DNA of 13,002 bases, taken from positions 1 to 13,002 of the forward strand of contig CAAGCE010000090.1 in the NCBI GenBank assembly GCA_900768245.1. The letters run 5' to 3'. This DNA comes from Oscillospiraceae bacterium. GTDB lineage: Bacteria; Bacillota; Clostridia; Oscillospirales; Ruminococcaceae. A program made the translations under genes and the position numbers. This document shows, piece by piece, positions 1 to 4,823 of this stretch (positions are counted from its first letter, which is position 1; each line of letters begins with the position of its first letter). The notes below the pieces were generated by a model. It was not told where the DNA came from and did not search any database. It saw nothing but the letters and a program-made list of their open reading frames with translations.

Positions 1-306
1 CTGCACATAAATTTCTTGACATACGGCACGTATGCAAATTCTTGCTTTGCAATAATTGCGAAATTTCTATACAATCTGACGAAAAATCTGACTGCGCATC
101 TGAGGCACTATGGTTTTTAGAGGTGACCTTAAGAAATTTGTTATTTTTATTGTATATCATATACCGTTGTTTGTCAATAAAAAATGGTAAATTCCATAAT
201 CATCTTTTATCGTCAAAACATTCCTTGAACAGTGTCAAAAAATTGGATCAAAGCATAATATGAACAGGACGTTACAATACTTTTCACGATACAGAAAGGA
301 GCTTAT
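1..306. other. Intergenic region upstream of the cotJ operon
   Basis: No convincing gene is seen in this stretch. It is AT-rich, with a small inverted repeat CATACG-GCA-CGTATG at 20-34 and a candidate housekeeping promoter at 47-75. The cotJ operon of Bacillus subtilis is transcribed in the mother cell by sigma-E. I looked for a sigma-E-type pair and found only a loose candidate (ATAATAT near 256-262 with AATACTTT near 276-283), too weak to call. The RBS AGAAAGGAG precedes the first gene. Confidence 0.5.
47..75 (+). promoter_or_regulatory. Candidate sigma-A-like promoter
   Basis: TTGCAA at 47-52, a 17 bp spacer and TACAAT at 70-75. The geometry is good, but the first gene is 230 bp away and a sporulation operon would be expected to use a sporulation sigma factor. 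It may be fortuitous or drive a long leader. Confidence 0.3.
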
Positions 307-504
307 ATGAACACTATGAATTATTCGGAAGATGATTCTAAAAGTAAATTTCCTGCTGATACACCTCTTGCAATGATGTATGTTCCATGGCAGCAATTCA
401 ATGAAACTTATACTGAAAATACAGCCTTGGAAAAAGGAACTGTATTTCCTGAACTATACTATCCTTTTTTAGGCAGGGAGGTCGATACTAATGACAGAAA
501 ATAA
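307..504 (+). CDS. cotJA: Spore coat-associated protein CotJA
   Basis: A 65-residue protein recognised as CotJA by the family pattern: Pro-Leu-Ala-Met-x-Tyr-Val-Pro-Trp-Gln near residues 20-29, then a Gly-Thr-x-Phe-Pro-Glu-Leu block and Pro-Phe-Leu-Gly near residues 44-56. CotJA is a small component laid down in the inner spore coat with CotJB and CotJC during sporulation. The start is fixed by RBS AGAAAGGAG at 296-304. It overlaps cotJB by 14 bases, as expected of a translationally coupled cotJABC operon. The gene looks intact and shows that the host is an endospore former. Confidence 0.93.
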   Translation: MNTMNYSEDDSKSKFPADTPLAMMYVPWQQFNETYTENTALEKGTVFPELYYPFLGREVDTNDRK

Positions 505-763
505 AAACACAGAGTCCTGCAAAGACCTTTTGAGAGCGATCCAGATGTATGATTTCTACATTTATGATCTCAATCTTTACCTTGATACTCACCCTCATGA
601 CAGAAGAGCTCTTAATAAATTCAATGAAGTCAACTGGAAACGAAAGAAAGCCGTAGCCGCTTATATTGAGAAGTATGGTCCATTGACTGCAGATCAAAAT
701 TTATCCGAAGAAAATTTCTACTGGGTAGATGATCCATGGCCATGGGAAAGGAGTGCTAACTAA
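491..763 (+). CDS. cotJB: Spore coat protein CotJB
   Basis: A 90-residue protein with the CotJB signature: a helical N-terminus, Leu-Tyr-Leu-Asp-Thr-His-Pro near residues 29-35, a mid-protein Tyr-Gly-Pro-Leu-Thr block, and a C-terminal Trp-Val-Asp-Asp-Pro-Trp-Pro-Trp-Glu. In the family it acts with CotJA and CotJC in the mother-cell-assembled coat. Its RBS (GGGAGG) lies inside the end of cotJA. Its stop codon overlaps the cotJC start as TAATG, so translation of the three genes is coupled. No damage is visible. Confidence 0.93.
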   Translation: MTENKNTESCKDLLRAIQMYDFYIYDLNLYLDTHPHDRRALNKFNEVNWKRKKAVAAYIEKYGPLTADQNLSEENFYWVDDPWPWERSAN

Positions 764-876
764 TGTTTCAGTATGAAAAGAAATTGCAGTACCCCGTCAA
801 TATAAAAACGCCAAATCCTAAGCTTGCACAGTTAATAATCACGCAATTAGGCGGTGCAGATTCCAAAGAGAGATAA
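763..876 (+). pseudogene. cotJC: cotJC 5' fragment, interrupted by a mobile element
   Basis: A good RBS (GAAAGGAG) and the TAATG overlap with cotJB lead into a 37-codon frame. Residues 1-33 match the N-terminus of CotJC, a manganese-catalase-family spore coat protein of about 190 residues: Tyr-Glu-Lys-Lys-Leu-Gln-Tyr-Pro-Val, then Asn-Pro-Lys-Leu-Ala, and Gly-Gly-Ala-Asp at 30-33. In the family that last motif is followed by Gly-Glu-Leu-Ala-Ala. Here it is followed by Ser-Lys-Glu-Arg and a stop. Homology is thus lost at base 861/862. All metal ligands are missing, so the fragment cannot function alone. The rest of the gene is not in the window. It may lie beyond the element to the right and be rejoined by excision, or it may have been deleted. 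Confidence 0.88.
849..866. other. Probable left attachment junction (attL-like) inside cotJC
   Basis: Bases up to 861 encode conserved CotJC sequence; bases from 862 do not. The crossover core is therefore likely to include part of GGCGGTGCAGAT. Its exact extent cannot be set without the partner site, which is not in the window. Confidence 0.6.
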
Positions 877-1067
877 TTTTTATTTTAAAGCAAAACCAAA
901 TATCTTTATTTATCGAATATGTTATAAGCATAAAAAACCAACCTACAACACCTCTAATTCAAACGTAAATAGCCTTTAAATCGATTTTAAATTGTTTTTA
1001 GTGTAATTTCATTACTAAATTTAAAACGTCTTAAAACAGCATTTACATTCGTTTTTGATATTGAACA
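877..1067. other. Element end, non-coding, with small repeats
   Basis: No gene is visible. The stretch contains CGAATATG at 914-921 followed by a matching AGCATA, the same octamer that builds the larger repeats at 1563, 4079 and 4750. It also holds the near-palindrome TTTAAATCGATTTTAAA around 977-993 and tandem TTAAAAC units around 1021-1037. Short repeats beside an attachment junction are where recombinase or accessory-protein sites usually sit. That role is inference. Confidence 0.4.
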
Positions 1068-1107
1068 TAAAAACACCCCATCACCCTCAGAAATGAGAAT
1101 GATGGGG
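1068..1107 (-). terminator. Intrinsic terminator after the 1114-1443 gene
   Basis: CCCCATCA (1076-1083) pairs with TGATGGGG (1100-1107), and the inner CTCA (1086-1089) pairs with TGAG (1094-1097) around a 4-base loop. Read on the - strand the hairpin is followed by TGTTTTT. It sits just past the stop codon of the adjacent gene. Confidence 0.82.
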
Positions 1108-1113
1108 TTTGTG

Positions 1114-1443
1114 TTATTTATTATCAAGCAAATTATTGACAAGCGCATAACCTATCAGATGATATGCATACGACTCCGTATGTTGCTCAAATAATAATGG
1201 CTTAAGCATATATTGTTTGGGAATGTCAAAGTACGTACAAAATTCAAACATACTCATTTCTGAAAGTTGTTGCAAATGTATAATATTTTGGCTGGCGGCA
1301 GCTGCTGCTATCTCATATATCGTTAATACAAGATCATCGGGCAGATTAACTAAATAACATCCTTTATCACAAAGCAAATGTTGCTTTGCACTGAAAAATT
1401 TATCACTATTGTGGACGATGTTTAAAAAATCCGAATAACGCAA
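1114..1443 (-). CDS. Hypothetical protein, element-end gene
   Basis: About 109 residues, not recognised. I prefer a TTG start at 1443 because AAGGAAG lies 7 bases upstream of it. An in-frame ATG at 1464 would add seven residues but has no clear RBS, and its codons overlap the Shine-Dalgarno. The C-terminal half (Met-Ser-Met-Phe-Glu-Phe-Cys-Thr-Tyr-Phe-Asp-Ile-Pro) faintly resembles the degenerate helix-turn-helix 'FxxYFxIP' pattern of small Clostridial mobile-element regulators; this is a weak impression. It is the gene nearest the attachment junction, has its own terminator, and has a palindrome (1491-1506) at its promoter position. A regulator or excision accessory role is possible but unproven. 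Confidence 0.65.
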   Translation of the reverse strand: MRYSDFLNIVHNSDKFFSAKQHLLCDKGCYLVNLPDDLVLTIYEIAAAAASQNIIHLQQLSEMSMFEFCTYFDIPKQYMLKPLLFEQHTESYAYHLIGYALVNNLLDNK

Positions 1444-1490
1444 ATTACCACTTCCTTTAAACATATTTATTGCGTATTCACTAAAACAAT

Positions 1491-1506
1491 ATCACAACAT
1501 TGTGAT
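1491..1506. promoter_or_regulatory. Palindromic operator candidate
   Basis: ATCACAA-CA-TTGTGAT is a perfect 7-bp inverted repeat about 50 bp upstream of the 1114-1443 gene. It lies where the -10/-35 spacer of that gene's promoter would be (a weak TTTACA-18-TGATAT on the - strand). Such placement suits a repressor site, possibly autoregulatory. Confidence 0.45.
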
Positions 1507-1515
1507 GAAAAATGT

Positions 1516-1555
1516 AAAAACGGGTACAAGTTTAGTAAAACAAATACCCGTTTTT
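1516..1555. terminator. Bidirectional intrinsic terminator
   Basis: AAAAACGGGTA (1516-1526) pairs perfectly with TACCCGTTTTT (1545-1555), giving an 11-bp stem with a T-run on either strand. On the - strand it ends transcription coming from the 1619-1963 gene. Confidence 0.8.
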
Positions 1556-1562
1556 ATAAACA

Positions 1563-1614
1563 CCGAATATGCCATGCTTGTATTTGTCAAATATGCTGCA
1601 AGCACAGCATAACG
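1563..1614. repeat. CGAATATG stem-loop repeat, copy 1
   Basis: Two direct units (CGAATATG at 1564 and CAAATATG at 1588, 24 bp apart) are followed by CAAGCACAGCAT. The outer arms can fold: TGCTTG pairs with CAAGCA, and CCG with CGG. The copy begins right after the stop codon of the 1619-1963 gene and is about 90% identical to copy 3 at 4750-4803. Confidence 0.75.
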
Positions 1615-1618
1615 GCTA

Positions 1619-1963
1619 TTATTCTGAAATCTTATTGAAAATCTTTGCGGCAAGTTTTACGGCTTCTTCGCCGCAATACTTGACTGCGCATTTAATGCCC
1701 GACCTTTTAGCATTTTTGCTCGTGTAACCATATCCGGCAACTTTTTTCAAAATTGCCAATTCATTTTCATTCATTTTGATTGCCTTCAAAGTTGTTGCAT
1801 TGATTGTTTCGGGATATTCGGGGTCGTTAGCCGATTCGCACAGCGGCAAATAACCGCTTGTCATATTATCGCCGATGTTCCACACAAAAAAGCCGTGTGG
1901 GATTTTCTTTACTACCTCAAAATAATCCGTTCTGTAAGCCTTGTTTACAATGATTTCTTTCAT
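1619..1963 (-). CDS. Hypothetical protein, 114 residues
   Basis: Not recognised. RBS AAAGGCGG lies 9 bases upstream of the ATG. The protein is mixed alpha/beta in appearance, with an aromatic N-terminal half (Gly-Phe-Phe-Val-Trp-Asn) and a basic Lys-Asn-Ala-Lys-Arg stretch near residues 83-87, and no catalytic motif that I can name. Its upstream ~150 bp, including the RBS, is a near-copy of the region upstream of the 6540-6758 gene, although the two proteins are not visibly related. A + strand small-RNA promoter starts only about 30 bp before its ATG. Its transcript probably comes from the 2108-2587 gene upstream, and ends at the 1516-1555 terminator. Confidence 0.75.
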   Translation of the reverse strand: MKEIIVNKAYRTDYFEVVKKIPHGFFVWNIGDNMTSGYLPLCESANDPEYPETINATTLKAIKMNENELAILKKVAGYGYTSKNAKRSGIKCAVKYCGEEAVKLAAKIFNKISE

Positions 1964-1991
1964 AAAAATAACCGCCTTTCAAATTAAAAAC

Positions 1992-2020
1992 TTGACAAGC
2001 GGCTTGCAATATATTATTAA
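1992..2020 (+). promoter_or_regulatory. Promoter of small-RNA candidate, copy 1
   Basis: TTGACA at 1992-1997, a 17-bp spacer and TATTAA at 2015-2020. It aligns with the stronger pair in copy 2 (6788-6816). The spacer and downstream bases also form a long imperfect palindrome (TTGCAATAT / ATATTGCAA). Confidence 0.6.
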
Positions 2021-2026
2021 TATTGC

Positions 2027-2112
2027 AAACTGCTTGTACTGTTTGTACTGCTGTTTGTGTGTCGCCCTGTTCCGTGCTAGTCGCCAAACTTTTCACGGAA
2101 TGGGGTTTTATT
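2027..2112 (+). ncRNA. Small/antisense RNA candidate, copy 1
   Basis: A short + strand transcript is predicted from the promoter above. Its 3' part (2049-2112) is identical to 6849-6912 and folds as a terminator: CCC-TG-TTCCGTG pairs with CACGGAA-TG-GGG and is followed by TTTTATTT. No reading frame is conserved. It lies between two - strand genes and is antisense to their intergenic leader, so it may control them in cis. It may also act in trans, because two copies carry the same 3' domain. Confidence 0.5.
2049..2112. repeat. 64-bp identical direct repeat, copy 1
   Basis: Base-for-base identical to 6849-6912. It contains GTCGCC twice (15 bp apart) and the inverted repeat TTCCGTG/CACGGAA. It starts where the TAA of the 2108-2587 gene ends. 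Confidence 0.95.
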
Positions 2113-2587
2113 TAAATATATTTTCACTTGGCAATTCAAGAGTCCAACCGTGGTAGGAATGCCCTCTCCTATTATGCTTCATATTCCCCTTAATTGTACG
2201 AATGCCCGCCGCAACTCTATTTACTTCTTCATCACAGCCATCAATGTCAAATAGCTGTGGATTTTTGCGGATAAAGCACATCAGATTTTGACATTCGTAT
2301 CGTTCCCCACTTGGGGAAATCAAAATCCAGCTTTTAGCACTCACATTAGTTTCAAATCGTCCTGCTTTTGGCGAAGCCATTGCGGCTTGTGTGCCTTTTT
2401 TTAAATTTTCTGTGAAGCCACGCTGCTTGGCTGAGCTTGAAAGTGCAGCAATAGTCGTCGACGGTATTTTTCGTCCTTGGCTTACCTGCTTACGCCTTAT
2501 TTTCATGCACTCTTTGGAGCATGTGACTTTTTTTGCGCTTGGTGATGCCTGAAACTCCTTGCCACAAACCAGACACTTTTTTATCAT
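2108..2587 (-). CDS. Zinc-finger protein with a NUMOD-like DNA-binding region
   Basis: 159 residues. Cys5-X2-Cys8 and Cys23-X3-Cys27 form an N-terminal zinc finger, followed by a basic linker. The C-terminal half carries Ser-Pro-Ser-Gly-Glu-Arg-Tyr-x-x-x-Asn-Leu-x-x-Phe and ends in Gly-His-x-Tyr-His-Gly-Trp-Thr-Leu. That pattern resembles the DNA-recognition modules (NUMOD type) attached to homing endonucleases and phage HNH proteins. No HNH or GIY-YIG nuclease core is seen, so it is probably a DNA-binding protein or a nuclease remnant rather than an active homing enzyme. RBS GGGAGG supports the ATG at 2587. A strong hairpin sits directly before that RBS (2602-2632). The 64-bp repeat begins at its stop codon. 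Confidence 0.75.
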   Translation of the reverse strand: MIKKCLVCGKEFQASPSAKKVTCSKECMKIRRKQVSQGRKIPSTTIAALSSSAKQRGFTENLKKGTQAAMASPKAGRFETNVSAKSWILISPSGERYECQNLMCFIRKNPQLFDIDGCDEEVNRVAAGIRTIKGNMKHNRRGHSYHGWTLELPSENIFK

Positions 2588-2601
2588 TTTTGCACCTCCC
2601 T

Positions 2602-2632
2602 AAAAAGTCCCGCAACCGCAAGGTTGCGGGAC
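2602..2632 (-). terminator. Strong terminator/attenuator immediately before an RBS
   Basis: GTCCCGCAACC (2607-2617) pairs perfectly with GGTTGCGGGAC (2622-2632) around a 4-base loop. On the - strand TTTTTA follows, then at once the RBS GGGAGG of the 2108-2587 gene. It ends the operon of the 3249, 2964 and 2663 genes, or attenuates entry into the next gene. No obvious promoter lies between the hairpin and the gene. Confidence 0.85.
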
Positions 2633-2662
2633 GACTTTATTCAATTATGGACTGCTCGGACT

Positions 2663-2956
2663 TTATATTTCTGTTTCATCTTCGCTGAAATCTCCGATCC
2701 ATTGGTCGTAGTCCCGATGGTAAATGTAGTCATTGTTCCCCTGCACATCCATAGCCATTTTATGATAGCGGCATTTTGCCACTCTTTCTTTCTGCTCTGC
2801 GAAGATTTTTTTTGCATCATCGCAAACCTCTTTAGCAGCCCCGCACCGTCCTAAATAATAGGCGTATGCGATAAGGGCGTTTATGTCGGCGGGCTCATTG
2901 TTGTTGAATTTGTAATTTTCGAGGGCTTCTTTCACCCTTTCATTTAAGTTTTTCAT
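2663..2956 (-). CDS. Hypothetical protein, 97 residues
   Basis: Not recognised. The start is set at 2956 because GAGGAGG lies 9-14 bases upstream; the frame remains open upstream, but there it overlaps the previous gene and has no RBS. The protein is helical and charged. An N-terminal Met-Lys-Asn-Leu-Asn-Glu-Arg-Val-Lys-Glu-Ala-Leu-Glu helix is followed by an Ala/Tyr/Leu-rich helix and a cluster of Cys residues, and it ends in an acidic tail (Glu-Asp-Glu-Thr-Glu-Ile). It starts 7 bases after the stop of the 2964-3233 gene, with its RBS inside that gene, so the two are coupled. Confidence 0.75.
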   Translation of the reverse strand: MKNLNERVKEALENYKFNNNEPADINALIAYAYYLGRCGAAKEVCDDAKKIFAEQKERVAKCRYHKMAMDVQGNNDYIYHRDYDQWIGDFSEDETEI

Positions 2957-2963
2957 AATATTT

Positions 2964-3233
2964 TTACGCCTCCTCGTAAATAATGCCATTGTCGGCATCG
3001 TTGCCGACTTCGTAAAATTTGCCACTCTGATACCAATAGTAGCGGACTTTTCCGTCAGCTTTGGGAGCATTCTGTAACTCCCACTTCCAGCCACTATGAT
3101 TGTGGTTTTCATCGGCAAACTCATAAAGGCTGTACAAGCCTTCTTCTGTTGGTGCGGCTTTTTTGCCTACACCAGTTTCGACTTTTGTGCCTGATGGCAC
3201 GTTCATATAAACCAATACTTTTAATTCTCTCAT
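2964..3233 (-). CDS. Hypothetical protein, 89 residues
   Basis: Not recognised. GGAGG lies 10 bases before the ATG. It is a likely small beta-rich protein with many aromatic residues (Gly-Trp-Lys-Trp-Glu-Leu, Val-Arg-Tyr-Tyr-Trp-Tyr), no Cys motif and no membrane segment. Its last codons double as the RBS of the next gene. It is the middle gene of the compact three-gene operon driven from 3980-4008. Confidence 0.75.
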   Translation of the reverse strand: MRELKVLVYMNVPSGTKVETGVGKKAAPTEEGLYSLYEFADENHNHSGWKWELQNAPKADGKVRYYWYQSGKFYEVGNDADNGIIYEEA

Positions 3234-3248
3234 TGTTTTTTCCTCCTA

Positions 3249-3956
3249 TTATGAATTTTCAATTTCTTTTACCTTTTTAAGGTATGCTTCTTTTTCCTCA
3301 ATGTATCTTTTTATTTCGGCTGCGTCATCATCTGTGATAGATGTTTTTTCGCCATTAGGGTAAATGGAATAATTTCCAGATTTACCGTAAACGACACCGT
3401 TCCATTTACAGCCCTTAATTTTAGCAGGCGGTTCAGGTTTCTTTAATTCCGACATTTTTTCGTGTTTTTCTTTCCATTCCTGCTGTGCACGAATGGCTAT
3501 TTGACTATCTATTTTATTCCAGAACTTCTGGCTTACACGAAATGTAGTCACGCCTAATTTTTGGGCGGCTTCGACTTCCACCTTTACGTCGTCAGCTTTT
3601 ATAACTTTATTCCAAAATAGTGAGGAATTAGCACTCAACATAGATTCTGTGGTTGTTTCCAATTCACTCCATCTATAGCCCATAGCTTTGATGTCGTCTT
3701 TGAGCGGTTTTGTGTTGCCACTGAACCATACGTTTAGTAGATAGCTTCCGTCAGATAAATCAACCCTCGGAAGAATGGAAGCATTGAAAATCAATCCTTC
3801 TGCTTTCGCAGTTTCTTCCATCCTTTTTTTGTAACATTCACGGCATAAGCCGTTTTTTTCAAAGTATTCAATTTTTTTCTTGCGTTCTTCAACCTTTCCA
3901 AATAATTCAACTACAGCTTCATGTCCGCAGCTGTAAGTTATGCTATATTTTGCCAT
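3249..3956 (-). CDS. Zinc-ribbon-like mobile-element protein, 235 residues
   Basis: Cys10-Gly-His12 and Cys38-X2-Cys41 suggest a small N-terminal zinc-binding module, followed by a charged helix. The middle part includes a Gly-Tyr-Arg-Trp-Ser-Glu stretch near residues 92-97 that recalls the 'GFxWxxxxxxW' modules of large polyvalent proteins in plasmids and phages; a similar stretch occurs in the 547-residue protein of this element. A Lys/Glu-rich linker and a short beta-rich region (Lys-Trp-Asn-Gly-Val-Val-Tyr) lead to a C-terminal helix. Function is unknown. RBS GGAGGG is followed by the ATG, and a good promoter lies 25-50 bp upstream. It is the first gene of an operon with the 2964 and 2663 genes. 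Confidence 0.75.
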   Translation of the reverse strand: MAKYSITYSCGHEAVVELFGKVEERKKKIEYFEKNGLCRECYKKRMEETAKAEGLIFNASILPRVDLSDGSYLLNVWFSGNTKPLKDDIKAMGYRWSELETTTESMLSANSSLFWNKVIKADDVKVEVEAAQKLGVTTFRVSQKFWNKIDSQIAIRAQQEWKEKHEKMSELKKPEPPAKIKGCKWNGVVYGKSGNYSIYPNGEKTSITDDDAAEIKRYIEEKEAYLKKVKEIENS

Positions 3957-3979
3957 AGATTTACCCTCCTAATAATTAT

Positions 3980-4008
3980 ATTGTAGTATTTAATAGGCAC
4001 AATGTCAA
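3980..4008 (-). promoter_or_regulatory. Sigma-A-type promoter of the 3956-2663 operon
   Basis: On the - strand: TTGACA (4008-4003), a 17-bp spacer, TACAAT (3985-3980). Both hexamers are close to consensus. The element GCACAATG (3997-4004, + strand) overlaps the -35 and recurs in the promoter at 7181-7209. Confidence 0.8.
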
Positions 4009-4078
4009 TAACTTTCTATGCCTTTGTATATCCCTCGGGTTTCTTGCAAATTAAGTTTTTTTAAATTTTTTTGATTAC

Positions 4079-4137
4079 CGAATATGTTACGCTCAAATCT
4101 CGAATATGCTACAGCCACGATATACGGCTGTAGCATA
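4079..4137. repeat. CGAATATG stem-loop repeat, copy 2
   Basis: CGAATATG at 4079 and 4101. The second unit opens a perfect 12-bp inverted repeat, TATGCTACAGCC (4105-4116) with GGCTGTAGCATA (4126-4137) around a 9-base loop. It lies 12 bp past the recombinase stop codon. No T-run follows on either strand, so an ordinary terminator is unlikely; a protein or recombinase site, or an mRNA 3'-end stabiliser, is more plausible. Confidence 0.75.
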
Positions 4138-4149
4138 GAGCATAATATA

Positions 4150-4728
4150 TTATCCTGCAAGGCTGAAATTTTTAAGAGTTTCGTCAATTTCGTCCTGAAG
4201 AATGCCAATGTAGCGGAGCGTGTCCATCGGCGAACGATGTCCGAATATTTTTTGAAGCATTGCTATATCACCGGTTTGTTTATAAAAGTGATAGCCGAAA
4301 GTCTTGCGGATTGAATGTGTTCCAATCTCACCAAGTCCGCATTCTTCGGCAGCCGCTTTGATTTCGTTCCACACTTGGATTCTGCCTATTGGCGTGTGTC
4401 CTTTGCTGTCTGGCTCAAAATCCTTGCTTATTTTTTGTGACGGAAACAGATATTCATCATCTGCCATACCCTCACAGTATGCCATTACTTCATCATAAAC
4501 AACATCGTTCACAACAAGCGGAATGACTTTGCCTGTCTTATCTTCATCAATGGCAATGTGCTTCTTGCCCCTGATGTCGCCGACCTTCATTTTCAGAATG
4601 TCGGAAATTCTTCTTCCCATGTGTATTCCCAATTCGAAAATCATATAGTTTCTGTAGCTCTGACGAAGCAAAGCATTTTTCATCTTCTGAATGTCCTCTT
4701 TTTCGGTTATTCTGTATACTGTTTTCAT
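4150..4728 (-). CDS. Tyrosine recombinase, catalytic domain only
   Basis: 192 residues, phage-integrase family. All the catalytic residues of the fold are visible: Arg40 in Gly-Arg-Arg-Ile-Ser, Lys64 in Asp-Lys-Thr-Gly-Lys, His138-X2-Arg141 (His-Ser-Ile-Arg), His164 in Phe-Gly-His-Arg-Ser, and nucleophile Tyr173. Only a short helix (residues 8-30) precedes Arg40, so both the arm-binding and most of the core-binding N-terminal domain of a classical ~370-residue integrase are absent. The ATG at 4728 is chosen because GGAG lies 8 bases upstream; the ATG at 4743 has no RBS. The enzyme should cut and rejoin DNA through a 3'-phosphotyrosine. It could resolve multimers, invert DNA, or integrate and excise this element. 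Copies of the CGAATATG repeat flank it on both sides. Confidence 0.9.
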   Translation of the reverse strand: MKTVYRITEKEDIQKMKNALLRQSYRNYMIFELGIHMGRRISDILKMKVGDIRGKKHIAIDEDKTGKVIPLVVNDVVYDEVMAYCEGMADDEYLFPSQKISKDFEPDSKGHTPIGRIQVWNEIKAAAEECGLGEIGTHSIRKTFGYHFYKQTGDIAMLQKIFGHRSPMDTLRYIGILQDEIDETLKNFSLAG

Positions 4729-4749
4729 CTTAAATCTCCTCATTATTTG

Positions 4750-4803
4750 CCGAATATGCTATGCTTGCATTTGTCGAATATGCTACAAGCACAGCATAAC
4801 GGC
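4750..4803. repeat. CGAATATG stem-loop repeat, copy 3
   Basis: CGAATATG at 4751 and 4775 (24 bp apart). The outer arms GCCG...ATGCT-TGCTTG (4749-4767) and CAAGCA-AGCAT...CGGC (4786-4803) fold into a long imperfect hairpin. Closely similar to copy 1, down to the flanking AACGGCTATTATT. It lies between the 4824-6467 gene and the recombinase gene. Confidence 0.78.
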
Positions 4804-4823
4804 TATTATTTATTAATTATGAT

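Noticed and set aside
42..263. + strand open frame of 73 codons before cotJA
   Set aside because: No RBS, overlaps a candidate promoter, unusual composition and no family resemblance.
2108..2587. Active homing endonuclease
   Set aside because: A zinc finger and a NUMOD-like region are visible, but I can see no HNH, GIY-YIG or LAGLIDADG core.
4005..4208. - strand open frame of 67 codons
   Set aside because: It overlaps the recombinase gene end, the 4079-4137 repeat and the promoter at 3980-4008, and has no RBS.
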